From Panicum virgatum (Eukaryota > Streptophyta > Magnoliopsida > Poales > Poaceae): a DNA stretch of 64,000 nt. A program made the translations under genes and the position numbers. The stretch's first letter is position 1. Each line of letters begins with the position of its first letter. The stretch covers positions 16,295,714 to 16,359,713 of the forward strand of contig NC_053149.1 of assembly GCF_016808335.1 (NCBI RefSeq), written 5' to 3'. Positions 10,120 to 21,518 of this stretch are shown one piece after another. Below the pieces are notes generated by a model. The model searched no databases. It had not been told where the DNA came from and was given only the letters and a program-made list of their open reading frames with translations.

Positions 10120-13100
10120 ATGGAGAAGCCATGCTCCCTCCTGGTCCACTTCGACAAGGGCTCGGCCGCGATGGCCAACGAGATCAAGGCGGATCTGGAG
10201 GGCGGCGACGGCCCCGCCAAGGCCGACGCCATGCGCCGCGCCATATCCCTCCTCCTCAACGGCGAGACGCTCCCGCAGCTCTTCATCACCATCGTCCGCT
10301 ACGTGCTCCCCTCCGAGGACCACACCGTGCAGAAGCTCCTCCTCCTCTACCTCGAGATCATCGACCGCCGCGACCCCGCCGGCCGCGCGCTGCCGGAGAT
10401 GATCCTCATCTGCCAGAACCTCCGCAACAACCTCCAGAGCCCCAACGAGTACATCCGCGGCGTCACCCTGCGCTTCCTCTGCAGGCTCTCCGAGCCCGAG
10501 GTGCTCGAGCCGCTCGTGCCGTCCGTGCTCGAAAACCTCGAGCATAGGCACCACTTCATCCGGAGGCACGCCGTCTCCGCGGTGTCCGCGATCTACCGGC
10601 TTCCCCACGGGGACCAGCTCATCCCCGACGCGCCGGAGCTCGTCGAGCGGTTGCTCGCCTCCGAGCAGGATGCCTCCGCGCGGAGGAACGCATTCCTCAT
10701 GCTCTGTGCCTGCGCGCAGGAGCGCGCCGTCGCCTACCTGCTCTCCAATGCGGACCGCGTAGCGGAGTGGCCTGATCTGCTGCAGATGGCCGTCCTGGAT
10801 CTCATTCGCAAGGTCTGCCGATCCCAGAACCGCGCCAACAAGGGCAGGTATATCACCATCATTACCTCGCTGCTCTCTGCGCCCAGCACGGCGGTTGTTT
10901 ATGAATGTGCTGGCGCGCTGGTGTCGCTCTCGTCGGCACCCACGGCTGTGCGAGCTGCTGCCAACACCTACTGCCAGCTGCTCTCATCGCAGAGCGACAA
11001 CAATGTGAAGCTCATTCTCCTGGATCGACTCAATGAGCTTCGCACCACGCACCGGGATGTCATGGTCGGAGTGGTGATGGATGTGCTTCGCGCGCTGGCC
11101 AGCCCCAACTTGGATGTCAAGAAGAAGGTGCTCGATTTGGTGCTTGATCTGCTCACCCCGCGTAATGTCGAGGAGGTCGTTCTTTACCTCAAGAAGGAGG
11201 TCGTCAAGACACAGGCTGGAGACCTTGAGAAGGGTGCTGAGTACCGCCAGATGCTGGTGCAGGCCATACATGCCTGCGCTGTTGAGTACCCAGAGGTGGC
11301 TGGATCTGTGGTGCACCTCCTTATGGATTTTCTTGGTGATACCAATGTTGCTGCGGCAGTTGATGTTGTGCTGTTTGTGCGTGAGATCATTGAGACAAAT
11401 CCGAAGCTGCGTGTTTCCATGATCCAGAGGCTGATTGATACATTCTATCAGATCCGTGCTTCCCGTGTCTGCTCATGCGCTCTCTGGATCCTTGGAGAGT
11501 ACTCCCTCTCTCAATCAGAGGTTGAAAGCGCCATTGCCACCATTAAGCAATGCCTTGGGGACCTACCATTCTACACGGTCTCTGATGAGGGGGAGATAAA
11601 TGATTCTGCCAAACCAGCCCAGCCAGTGGTGAACTCTGTTACTGTATCTTCCAGGCGACCCGTTGTTCTTGCAGATGGCACTTATGCCACCCAGAGTGCT
11701 GCTACTGAGACCATTTCAACTGCATCAGTTGCTCCTGGGTCATTAGCTTCAACCCTGAACCTCAGATCACTCATTCTGTCAGGTGACTTCTTCCTGGCTG
11801 CTGTTGTTGCATGTACCCTTACCAAGCTTGTACTGAGGCTTGAGGAGGTGCAGCCATCGAAGGTTGAATCAAACAAGGCTTGCACTGGAGCGTTGCTGAT
11901 TATGACGTCCATTCTGCAGCTCGGCCAGTCCTCCTACCTTCCCCACCCGATTGATAATGATTCATATGATAGGATTGTGCTATGTGTGAGGTTGCTTTGC
12001 AATACTGGTGATGATGTCAGGAAGATCTGGTTGCAGTCATGCAGACAGAGCTTTGCTAAAATGCTCGCTGAGAAGCAGTTCAGGGAGACAGAGGAGATGA
12101 AGGCAAAGGCACAGATCTCTCATGCCCAGCCAGATGATCTTATTGATTTCTACCACCTGAAGAGCAGGAGGGTAAGAAAAACATTACTAGACTCATTGCA
12201 TTTTCATTTGTTAAAATGACAACAAAAAATGATGATTGATTTAGTCTTTTAGCAATTGGTTGATGTAGTAGGTAGTAAATGGTATTGTGTCAAAGATATA
12301 AATTGCTACTCTATGTTGCATCGAGAGCTGATGAACTCCTTTTTCATTCGCTTTTGCAAGCAAATTTTTTTATTCGACATCCAACATTTGCAGTTTGTGA
12401 TCTCCATTGTCTTACACAAGTTGTTAATATTTCCTGGTCCTTAAGAATACCTCAACTTAACAATAACTTCTCTGAATTTTCTCCTCACCTTGAACTGCTT
12501 TCTCATGAGTGTCAAGCAAGTTCTGTCTCTTTACTTTCACTAGCATCTCATGCAATAATTTGGTTTGTAAACAATCTTCTGCAACTTTTCTCATGCTCCT
12601 GTGATTCTGTAGTGCAATGGTGTGCGTGTTATATCTGATGTATGCTTGAACTTTCAGATGTAGTTCCATTTAATTCATGGTCTTGTTGGAGCTTGACAAT
12701 GTATTATATAGTTATAAAATATAATAAATTTGATTTGAGCTTTGGGTCCACACTTGACTTGAAGCCATCTTGATCCTTCTAGAGCTAATAAGCTAGTAAA
12801 CTTCGTTATGGAAAACCACTTCCTGCTTTGTTAGAGTTAAAGCCAAATAATTATTTGAACAATACTCCCTCCGTATTGGAAAAAGAAGTTGTTTTGGACA
12901 TGTTTTGGGTCAAACATTGGGAATATAAATCATCAATAACTTTTAAATTGTTGAGTTTGCAAATGTGAAAATTATATGAATAGATTTGTCTTGAAAAATA
13001 CTTTCATAAAAATATAAATATCTCACTTTTCTATAAATATTTTTATAATAACAAGGGGTCAAAGTTATGTTTTGGAGACTGTGTCGTTGTCCTAAACGAC

Positions 13101-15328
13101 TTCTTTTACCAGCACGGAGGGAGTACTGCAAGCATGTCAAGATTGATGCACACAGATGTATGTATAATAGAAAATGCATTTGAAGGGTAGGCATATGAGC
13201 TGATCACAAATGTTGATGTGTGATCAAGGTCTGCTTTTGGTAGTCAATATGCTAGTGCATGTAGTAAGTTTGGTGGAGTGTATTGGTTTGGATGGTAAGC
13301 TTGCCACTGTTGATGTTGCCTTTACATTTACTCCTTTAGTTATTAAAGCATGTCATTTTTTCTTAGGGCATGAGCCAGCTTGAGTTGGAAGATGAGGTCC
13401 ACGATGATTTGAAAGCCGCAACTGGTGGATTTACCAAGGATGCAGATGATGCAAACAAGCTCAACCGCATTCTGCAATTGACCGGGTTCAGTGATCCTGT
13501 GTATGCTGAAGCATTTGTGACGGTTCACCATTATGACATTGTGCTTGATGTTACTGTCATTAACCGCACAAAGGAGACACTTCAGAACTTGTGCTTGGAA
13601 TTGGCTACAATGGGAGACCTCAAACTTGTTGACCGCCCTCAGAACTACACCTTGGCTCCTGAGACTAGCAAACAGATCCGTGCCAATATCAAGGTTTCCT
13701 CAACAGAAACTGGAGTCATATTTGGCAACATAGTGTATGAGACTTCTAATGTGATGGAACGATCAGTGGTTGTCCTAAATGATATTCACATTGACATCAT
13801 GGATTACATCTCACCTGCTACATGCGCTGATGTTACTTTCCGGAACATGTGGGCAGAATTTGAATGGGAAAATAAGGTAACATGCTTCCCTGTACATTGA
13901 AATTGTGAAACATTTGTTTCTGCAAGATGTTCTCTATTCTCGAACGTGAACCCAATTCCAAAGTTTCTAAAACTATCGTATTATCCCCATGGGCAATAGA
14001 TCAATTCAGAAATCAGCTTTAACTTGTCCTATAATATTTCAATACTTGTCTACAGCTACCTATAATAACTTGCAGAGTTTATTGCGGCAATATAATACTA
14101 CAGTCTTTCAGCTTCAGAATCCTCCCTTTTTTCATGGTGAAAGATACGTCATGAGGTTATTTTATTCAGTGTGTGAAGAAAATGATTTTTTTTAATCTTC
14201 TCTTTTCTTTTTATCTAATTTTGCATGAGAAACTGTGTGGTAAACTATTAGACAGATATTGAGCACGCACCTATTGTCGGTGCTTATATCCTTTTGTGCA
14301 TCTGTAATTGATTTGATTTACCTTTTTTTGGGGGGGGGGGGGGTGGTTATGGGCCTGCCTTTTTTTTAATCTTGGATCCATTAAAATTTGAATGCCATGC
14401 TCATTGCTGTTGAGTCCAGGAGCACGTTCTTCGTGATTAGTTTCACTTCTTTTGCTAAGCCAATTTTTCATTGTCTATATCAGGTGGCAGTGAACACTGT
14501 TATTCAGGATGAGAAGGAATTCTTGAATCACATAATCAAGTCAACGAACATGAAATGTCTGACACCACCGTAAGTATTTGAGAAATTTGACCTCTCATGT
14601 TGACCTGCAGACAAGAATAATTTTTTCTTCAATATGTCTGTAGTTCTATGTGCACATATATGGGACTTCTGATTTACAAACACTTAGCCATCAAATATGA
14701 TGGTGTTACTGCATGCATGGCAGATAATGCATAAGAAACTTTTCATAGCTTAGTCTCTTCAATCAATGTGCCATAAGGAGGCTAATCTATAAACTCTGGA
14801 GAAGTATATCTTAACTTCAGTAGGAGACAAGCATGCCATCTTTTTTCATAGTTTGTACTCAGCCGTTCAACTATCCTTCCCAGAAAGGGATAGGCAGGCT
14901 TCTGTTATCCAAACTAGCAACATATTGGCGTTGCACAGTACAATTATATGTGAATTAATTTGTTAGCTGAACATTGTAGAAGTCATGTGTTTCAGTTTGA
15001 GGGGATTGCATTTGACTAGTTGGATTGGGTGAATTTATGCAGCATATTTCTGTTCATTAACTGAATTTGCCAACCCATTACTACTGGAGTGACACACCTT
15101 TATAATTGTTAACTTGACATCAGGTCTGCGCTTGACGGAGAATGTGGTTTCCTCGCTGCTAATCTTTATGCAAAGAGTGTGTTTGGGGAGGATGCTTTGG
15201 TGAACATCAGCATTGAGAAGCAACTAGATGGCAAGCTCAGTGGTTACATCAGAATAAGGAGCAAGACCCAGGGAATTGCGCTCAGCTTAGGGGATAAGAT
15301 CACCCTCAAGCAGAAGGGAGGCAGTTAA
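10120..15328 (+). CDS. Coatomer subunit beta (beta-COP)
   Basis: Four coding exons with canonical junctions and matching phases: 10120-12171, 13367-13876, 14484-14569 and 15124-15328. They give 950 residues, the usual length of plant beta-COP. The protein is a COPI coat subunit that coats Golgi-to-ER and intra-Golgi vesicles. The N-terminus ([20 protein letters not shown]) begins an adaptin-type alpha-helical solenoid covering roughly residues 20-540 ([15 protein letters not shown] is a typical repeat). Residues about 670-810 match the coatomer beta C-terminal domain, including [12 protein letters not shown] before [13 protein letters not shown]. The last 130 or so residues form the appendage platform, ending [18 protein letters not shown]. 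The start is the first ATG after a C-rich leader. Intron 1 contains a Stowaway MITE. No damage is seen; this looks like a functional housekeeping gene. Confidence 0.97.
12865..13123. mobile_element. Stowaway MITE in coatomer beta intron 1
   Basis: The ends are CTCCCTCCGT and ACGGAGGGAG. They are flanked by TA on both sides (12863-12864 and 13124-13125). The element is 259 bp, AT-rich and non-coding. Confidence 0.92.
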
Positions 15329-16280
15329 CTGGCCAGCATGTCGCAGTTGTATCATCCTTTTTTTAGGAAATCCACGTGCCCAAGAGATACCGGCGCTGTG
15401 GCATTGAACTGAGTAAAGGTGTTTTTTGTACAAAAGGATATAAGAGGACAGTTACGAGGAAGTCGTGGTGTTGAATCACGAGGCCTGAAGTTCTCTGTCC
15501 AAGACACTAGACCCTTGAAGATGTTGGCTGTAGTAACGAAGCTGTTCCAACTTCCTATCCTGATAAAATGACGCTGTAGAAATAGTTGTGAAGTTTCTGT
15601 TGATTTCTCGACAGGTAGATCAATTGTGATATTGTATTATTATGAATCCCTCTTGTTTTTATATTATTATATACTTTGCGTTGTTTTGTTTTTGTGATCT
15701 TGAAATGAAGCTTGGAGGCGGCACTGTCACCTTATTTTTTATAGAGATGAATTTGAGCAAATGTTCTCGTTTTCATATGAATTTGCCTGCATCAGCAATT
15801 GTGTTGTTTTGATGTTGCTTTGTGCTCAATGACATTAGTTACTTGCTCATGTTTTACGCTTTCTGCTCCTGGTACGGTGGCATTGATCTCTATTGATTTT
15901 GATCTCATGACTATTAGGGTGTGGTTATTTGGGCTATTCCTAGTCTGGCTACGAGTTATGCATGTTGGCCCAAGCCAGACTATTAGAAGTCTTTAGGTTC
16001 GCATTTGGTTGGTTGTATTGTCACTTTTGCTCTGGCTAGATTGTATTTAGTTGGCTGCACAATGAGCTGGCTTGCATTGTGTAATGGATGCGGCAGTGGA
16101 GATTGAGCTAGGGTGTCTAAGTTGGGCTCACAAACGTGGCCACACGGGTTCCCTCAAAAAAAAAAAAAAAACGTGGACACACTGGCTCTTATGCATGCTG
16201 CACAACTGGAGATGGAGCTGAAATCCATCTCCCGCAATGCAGGCTGTACAAACTCGTTTGCACTAGCTAAGCGTGCATAA
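15329..16280. other. Coatomer beta 3' UTR and intergenic sequence
   Basis: The first 330 or so bases are likely 3' UTR, with AATAAA-like AT-rich sequence near 15630-15670. An A-run lies near 16156. No further gene is seen. Confidence 0.5.
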
Positions 16281-16564
16281 GAGCAACTTCAAGAAACTCT
16301 ATATATTCATCCTAATTGTTAGAAATTTAGATTTTAATGGAAAATTAGCTTCCAATAGCTTCTCTAAATGGTTATCTAAATATAACCATTATCTATTCCG
16401 ATTTCTCGCTAGCCAAAGATAGATAGCAAAAATAGTTTTTTAGAGTGTAAACAAGATATAGAAAAACTGTTAGAAAGTGAAGATGTATAGAGCAAATTTT
16501 ATGTACATAACTCTTCAAATGATGATTTAAAGAGTGAAATTTAGAAAAACTCTTTGAGATGCTC
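16281..16564. mobile_element. Tourist-like (PIF/Harbinger) MITE
   Basis: The inverted ends GAGCAACTTCAAGAAACTC and GAGTTTTTCTAAATTTC...GAGATGCTC are flanked by TAA on both sides (16278-16280 and 16565-16567). The element is 284 bp and AT-rich. Confidence 0.8.
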
Positions 16565-16662
16565 TAAGAGCTTATTCACCTATTCAAACAAATCGGACTT
16601 GTACTATGCAAGACTGGCTAGCCTCTTATGCACCTTACCAATCACAAACTTAATGTACATTT

Positions 16663-16745
16663 CTAGTCACCAATAAACATTGTTGTTTTCTAATCACCAA
16701 ATAAACAGTGTTGTTTTCTAGTCACCAAATAAACAGTGTTGTTTC
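16663..16745. repeat. Short tandem repeat, three diverged units of about 27-28 bp
   Basis: The unit CTAGTCACCAAATAAACAGT plus GTTGTTTT is repeated three times with small changes. It is non-coding. Confidence 0.85.
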
Positions 16746-17107
16746 GGATAAGTACACCCTTTAGCTCGCATTTTTATTAATATAATACTCATGTGCAAAT
16801 AGACTATTTTTCGATACTAATCTACCTATACATGTAGATGTACAGTAGTATTTCGTGGCATGATTGCTCGGTGACGTCACTCTCCGTCACTGCGTGCTTT
16901 CGTTCAAAGGAAGCAGGCGACACGCTGCTCGCCCGCCAGGGGAAAAGGCAGCCGGGATTATTCAAACCGGAAAGAAATGCGGCTGCCGCAACGCCGCCCG
17001 AATAGAAAACCTCACCCCTTCCCAGAATTCGAGCCCCATTTCTTGGCCTGCAGAGAAACGCTTCAATCCCTGCCACCACCCCTCCTCGCTTCAGTGCCCG
17101 GCAAACG

Positions 17108-17343
17108 AAAAAACTCGGTCGGAGGGGAAGAACGGTCCACAAGGAAAAACTTTACGGCACCTAACCTGAGAAAATTTCCCGAACCCTGGCTCATGTCCAC
17201 AAGGGCCATGCCTTGCGGCGAGCACAGCGAGGGGAATTTTTTTTTACACGAGAAAGTTCGTTCCAGTTGGGAATCGAACCAGCGACCTCTCGAGTAGGGG
17301 TGCCAACGGGCTGGGCTAGCCACTTGGCCGCCCAACGTTAGGC
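17108..17343 (-). mobile_element. tRNA-derived SINE with 17-bp target-site duplication
   Basis: On the minus strand the 5' part reads like a tRNA: GGCGGCCAAGTGGCTAGCCC (box-A-like), then a perfect box B, GGTTCGATTCC (17270-17280 complement). The 3' end is a short T-run, as in the grass SINE families that end in poly(T). It is flanked by a perfect 17-bp duplication TCAGTGCCCGGCAAACG (17091-17107 and 17344-17360). Length is 236 bp. It sits in the upstream region of the MAKR-like gene, about 480 bp from its start codon. Confidence 0.9.
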
Positions 17344-17678
17344 TCAGTGCCCGGCAAACGTGCGCGCGCAACGGAAAAGATCATCTTCATCATCCGGATA
17401 ACGCTACACGAACCTGACCGTCTTGTTCCGGCGGCGTCCCGTCGAGATCCCTACACGTACGCGGCCGATGGCGGAGCTTGCCCGAGCAGCAAGTCGAGTA
17501 GCTCGCAAGAAGCACACTGCGTCCACTGGTCAGAGCCTCAGAGCTTGCTGCTGCTGCCTAGCAACCAATCATTGGGTGCATGAATTAGCCCTGCAGTTGC
17601 AAAGGGTTCGTGGTCAAAAATCCCAGTTTCTTTGGGCCGGAAACGAGGCCCCTCCTCCTCATCCCCTGCCGCTGGTCC

Positions 17679-17686
17679 TATAAATA
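17679..17686 (+). promoter_or_regulatory. TATA box of the MAKR-like gene
   Basis: TATAAATA lies about 135 bp upstream of the start codon, in otherwise GC-rich sequence. Transcription would start near 17710. Confidence 0.7.
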
Positions 17687-17819
17687 CGGCGCGCTCGCAA
17701 GAGAGGAGGCATCAGTCATCCATCCAATCATTCCAATTCCGGCACATCCGGGGCGCCATAGTTGCATCTACCCGAGCTGAGCAGCACCCCACCACCCACG
17801 ATAGCTGCCGGCGCGGACA

Positions 17820-18536
17820 ATGGAAGACCTCGCCGCCTCGCTCATGCCGCACTCGCACAGCGCGCCGCTCTACCTGCTCTACGACCTCTCCGCCAGCTTC
17901 CCCGGCAAGCACGGGCAGGCGCCGGCGGTCCCGCTCCACGACGATGACGATGACGGCGGCGACGGGTTCGAGTTCGCCACGACGGCCAGGAACGCCGGCG
18001 GCGCGGCGGCGCTGAGGGCGTGCGCCAGCGGCGTGTCGGCGGCGGCCTTCGCGGACGAGCTGCTCCGCGCCGGCGCGCTGCTCCCGCTGAGCCTGCCCCC
18101 GCGCCTGCAGCGCCCGGCCTACTCCGCGGGCGCCTCGGCCGCGACGTCGCCCACGCCGGCGTCGTCGGCCGCAGGGGCGCACCACGCCGGCGGCAGGAAG
18201 CACCGGGGCTTCGACCCGTTCGCCGCGGCGCTCGAGAAGGTGCGCCGGGACGGCGGCGCCGCCGCGCCCCGGCGCGCGAGGTCGCTCTCGCCGCTCCGTG
18301 CGGCGGCCGCCGACGCGCGCACGAAGAGCAGCAACTGCTCGCGCGCGCCGCGCCCGGCGCCCGGCGCGGCCGCGCAGAAGAAGGTGAGGCGGGCGAGGAG
18401 GGGCGTCAGGCACCTGCTGTGCCGGGCGGTGATGATGGCCGGCGCCGCCGTGGCGCCCAAGGCCCTCTGGCCGCGTAGGAAGGATGGCGTGTCTTACCGC
18501 CCGGGTCTCCTGGTCTGCCTCGGATACGGCGTGTGA
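17820..18536 (+). CDS. MAKR/BKI1-like membrane-associated regulator (putative)
   Basis: A single exon of 238 residues. Visible features are an acidic run (DDDDD at 41-45), then FEFATTAR (50-57), then ADELLRAGALLPLSLPPRLQ (78-97), a Ser/Arg-rich middle (RARSLSPLR) and a basic C-terminal stretch (KKVRRARRGVRHLL) ending in VCLGYGV. The F-E-F block followed by an ADEL...LLPL.LPPRL block is the signature of plant membrane-associated kinase regulators and BKI1, which bind receptor kinases such as BRI1 at the plasma membrane through basic segments. I infer membership from these two blocks only; a DUF1645-type protein is the main alternative. The start is the first ATG downstream of the TATA box. The gene is strongly GC-biased, as many intronless grass genes are. 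Confidence 0.65.
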   Translation: MEDLAASLMPHSHSAPLYLLYDLSASFPGKHGQAPAVPLHDDDDDGGDGFEFATTARNAGGAAALRACASGVSAAAFADELLRAGALLPLSLPPRLQRPAYSAGASAATSPTPASSAAGAHHAGGRKHRGFDPFAAALEKVRRDGGAAAPRRARSLSPLRAAAADARTKSSNCSRAPRPAPGAAAQKKVRRARRGVRHLLCRAVMMAGAAVAPKALWPRRKDGVSYRPGLLVCLGYGV

Positions 18537-18900
18537 GAGGCTGCTGCGTCGTGCTTCTGCTCTACTACACTTCTATGTGGTGTACGGTAGAGGCTGATGA
18601 ATCTCTCCGCCCACCTTAGGACTACGAAAAACCCTGCAGAGCTCCTGCAAAACCAAAAAAAGGAAAAAAAAAGTAGTTGGGTGGTTTAAATTCGATGTGA
18701 TGCTCTACATTTCGTAGAGTTGGCAACAACTTTCGGCCAGTGCAACGAGTCGATCAGCATGTTGTAAGATTATGGTAAGAAGCAATTTGGATCCATTGTT
18801 GTCATGTGAAAAATCTATATAATTTGTTTTACAGATTTCATTTTTTGAGAATTTTTACAATAATTGGAAGAAAATAAGAGTCATACATCTGACAGAATCG
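18537..18900. other. 3' flank of the MAKR-like gene
   Basis: Probable 3' UTR followed by AT-rich sequence. No gene is seen. Confidence 0.5.
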
Positions 18901-20310
18901 TACGGTGGTCAATGTAGTAAGTACTTGGAAGTACCTAACTAAAGTACCTGGTGGTACAAAAATGTAGAACCAAGTAATCAAAAGTGGGACTGAATACTAA
19001 TTTAATTTAATTTTTGTAAATACCTTTCATTGATCTACGGTCAGAAAATTTTTTTGAGGCAAAAGTATCTGAAACTACTAATTAGTACTTTACAATTATT
19101 GTAACCAAACTCATAAATAATCTGTAAAACTAAGCCAGGTATAGAGCGCAAAAAAAAAGAGTTTTGTTATAACGATGGTAAAGTACCAATTGGTACTTTT
19201 GCAGTATATTAAATCAAATGGAAACATTTTCAACTATAAAGTTGTATAACTTCTCAATATATACAACTTTTATTTTGGTCCTTTCTTTTTTTGACAAAGC
19301 AATAGTAACATTGTTCACAAAATCAACATGTCTCTCGTATAGTTTCATGAAACTAGAAGAGAGATATATAAGATTTATGAACACTATTACTACCACTATG
19401 TTGAATGAACAAATGATCAAAATAAAAGTTATAGATCTTTAGAAATTATGAAACTTTGCAGTTGACAACTTTTCTATTTGAAATCATCTTGTCAACGAAA
19501 ACTAGTTTTGAATTTGCAAAAATTTGAAATACTACTCCTGTACCCGTCTAGTTGGAGGTTCGTGCACCCGATGTTGGTCCAGGTGTTCCGTGTTTGGGGG
19601 AATCGCGTAGCTGAAGTGGAGAGGGCATTGAGAGTTGAGGCACGTAGGTAGGCGAGACCCAACAAGATAGATGCTAGATAGGCGAGGACTATAGTTTGTG
19701 ATACCGGCGGACGGTGCGCCCGGCGAGAACGGACGGTCCGCCACCTAACAGAAACTGATAAGAGCCACCACTTCGGAAATATCTGCCAATCAAGATGTTC
19801 GGACATTTGAATTAATTTACTATTTCAAAATATGCTTTCAATATATAAAAAAAATCTTAATTCATTTCTATGGACTTCTTTAGTTCAATAAATAATTTCA
19901 TTATGTTAACGATGGCATGGTACTTTACTACAGAGCAACGGATCAAGTTGGTGCAATCAGATCACAACTAACAGGCCTGCATGATGAGCCTCTAATTACC
20001 TGCAAATCTTTGTGGCCGGGGGAATTCACATCCGAAACGTTGGCAGACGGTCCGCCAAGTGCAAGCGGACGGTCCGCTACCTAACAGAAACTAGTAAGAG
20101 CCACCGCCCTGGAAATGTCTGTCGTCGAGATGTCCAGATATTTGAATTAATTTACTGTTTCAAAATATGCTTTGAATTTGTCATTTGTCGAGTGGTAAAA
20201 TAAAACACTCGGTAAAAAACTTCTTTGCCAAGTACAAAAATAAAACACTCTAGCAAATAATTTACACTCGGCAAACAATTTGTTTTCGGTAGTGAAGCTG
20301 GTGGAGTAGT
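18900..20310. mobile_element. CACTA-related remnant
   Basis: The stretch contains CACTCGGCAAA/CACTCGGTAAA words near 20200-20275 and GGACGGTCCGC words near 19735 and 20070, both typical of grass CACTA subterminal regions. About 110 bp around 19740-19840 is repeated around 20072-20180 in the same orientation. The termini were not located, so the boundaries are approximate. No transposase is visible. Confidence 0.6.
19214..19442. repeat. Imperfect 230-bp palindrome
   Basis: The left arm (ACAACTTTTATTTTGGTC... to the centre) is an imperfect reverse complement of the right arm. The centre is the perfect palindrome TAGTTTCATGAAACTA (19340-19355). A related palindrome occurs at 25080-25275. The two arms yield look-alike short frames on both strands, so those frames are not genes. 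Confidence 0.85.
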
Positions 20311-21518
20311 ACCGCTGCCGTGGCCCTCGGATGACAAGATGTCTGCATTTGCATTTGTAAGTACAAGGTAGCAAGCGATAGAAAGACAGCTGTCGGTTAA
20401 GTTTCAAAAAAAAGACAGCTGTCGGTCGTGTGCTTGGATTAAAACCGATCATTTATTAGGTCGGGTCGGGTCAAAAAAAAACACTCAACACTTTTTTCTT
20501 CTGCCTGTAGCCGGCCCGACCCACTATCGGGCTAATTTTTTGGCCCGAGCCCGACCCATCACATAGTTAGATCGGGTTGGGTTCGGGTCAGGTCAAACTC
20601 GATTTTTTGTGTATATAATTCGGGTTGGCTTGGGTCAAATCCGATTTTTTGTGTACATAATTCAGGTCAAGTCGGGTTGGATTTTCGGATAAAAAAATTC
20701 GGTCTGAGCCTAGGCCGTTTTTTTGTTAGGTCAAAAAAATTCAGTCCGAGCCCAACCCACGCATTAATCAGGTCGTGTTTTTTTCGGATGTGTTGGGTCA
20801 GGTTTATCAAGTCGGGTAGCCCGTGATCAGATATAGCTTGGATCAACTAGTTAGACCCATTTTACCATTTTAATTTCATGATCAGTAACCAGTTTTCTAT
20901 AATGTGCAACATGCAATTTCATTTCATTTCATTTTCATTTGGGCGGAGCATCCATCAAAGTCAAATGTTTTGCCTCTATTCGGCTAGGGATATAATGTAC
21001 AACGTGCCGTACAAGTTCATATAGAATTTGAGTTTGCAAGCTAGCAAACGGAAAACTCAATTCATACTTTTACATTCAGCAGAACGACAGTCTGTAGTTT
21101 GCTATAAACTGCAACATGCAAGTTTAAATTAATCAGATCATATCAGCGCACAAAGCATCTATTGATTTGGCTAGGGATGATGTTGAACACATCATGCAAG
21201 CTCATATTTAGATAATTTCATAGGGCAGACAAATGAGCAGGTGGTCAGGAAATCTGATGCTTCTCATAACTAGTCCTAGCTTTCATATGACAGAATACTC
21301 ATAACTGAAAGTTTGAACATCATCTCTAGTCCTAGCTTTCAGTTCAAACTTCAAACGTTCAGCACAATGACAGTATAGCCTAACTGAAAGCAGAAGGATA
21401 CGCTTCATCAATCGTAAAGTTCAAAGCTAGGATTTGGCAGAATAGGTTGTCCCCGGCACACCCAAACACACGTCAGAATAATACTACATCAATCAATCTA
21501 AGCATCGTTCAAGTCTTC
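20310..21518. other. Intergenic, low-complexity GGGTCGGGTC-rich block
   Basis: 20455-20830 is rich in variants of TCGGGTCGGGTC and GGCCCGAGCCCGACCC. The remainder down to the SmF stop codon is AT-rich with no gene seen and probably includes the SmF 3' UTR. Confidence 0.5.

Noticed and set aside
9895..10608. 237-codon antisense frame
   Set aside because: Shadow of the first coatomer beta exon, caused by third-position GC bias.
17268..17343. Possible tRNA gene on the minus strand
   Set aside because: It is the 5' part of a SINE with a T-tail and target-site duplication, without a full cloverleaf.
17712..18478. Other-frame readings of 113-233 codons over the MAKR-like gene
   Set aside because: GC-driven shadows. 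Only the 17820 frame has the FEF and LPPRL blocks and lies correctly behind a TATA box.
19214..19442. Two small hydrophobic proteins on opposite strands
   Set aside because: The mirror-image frames result from the palindrome.
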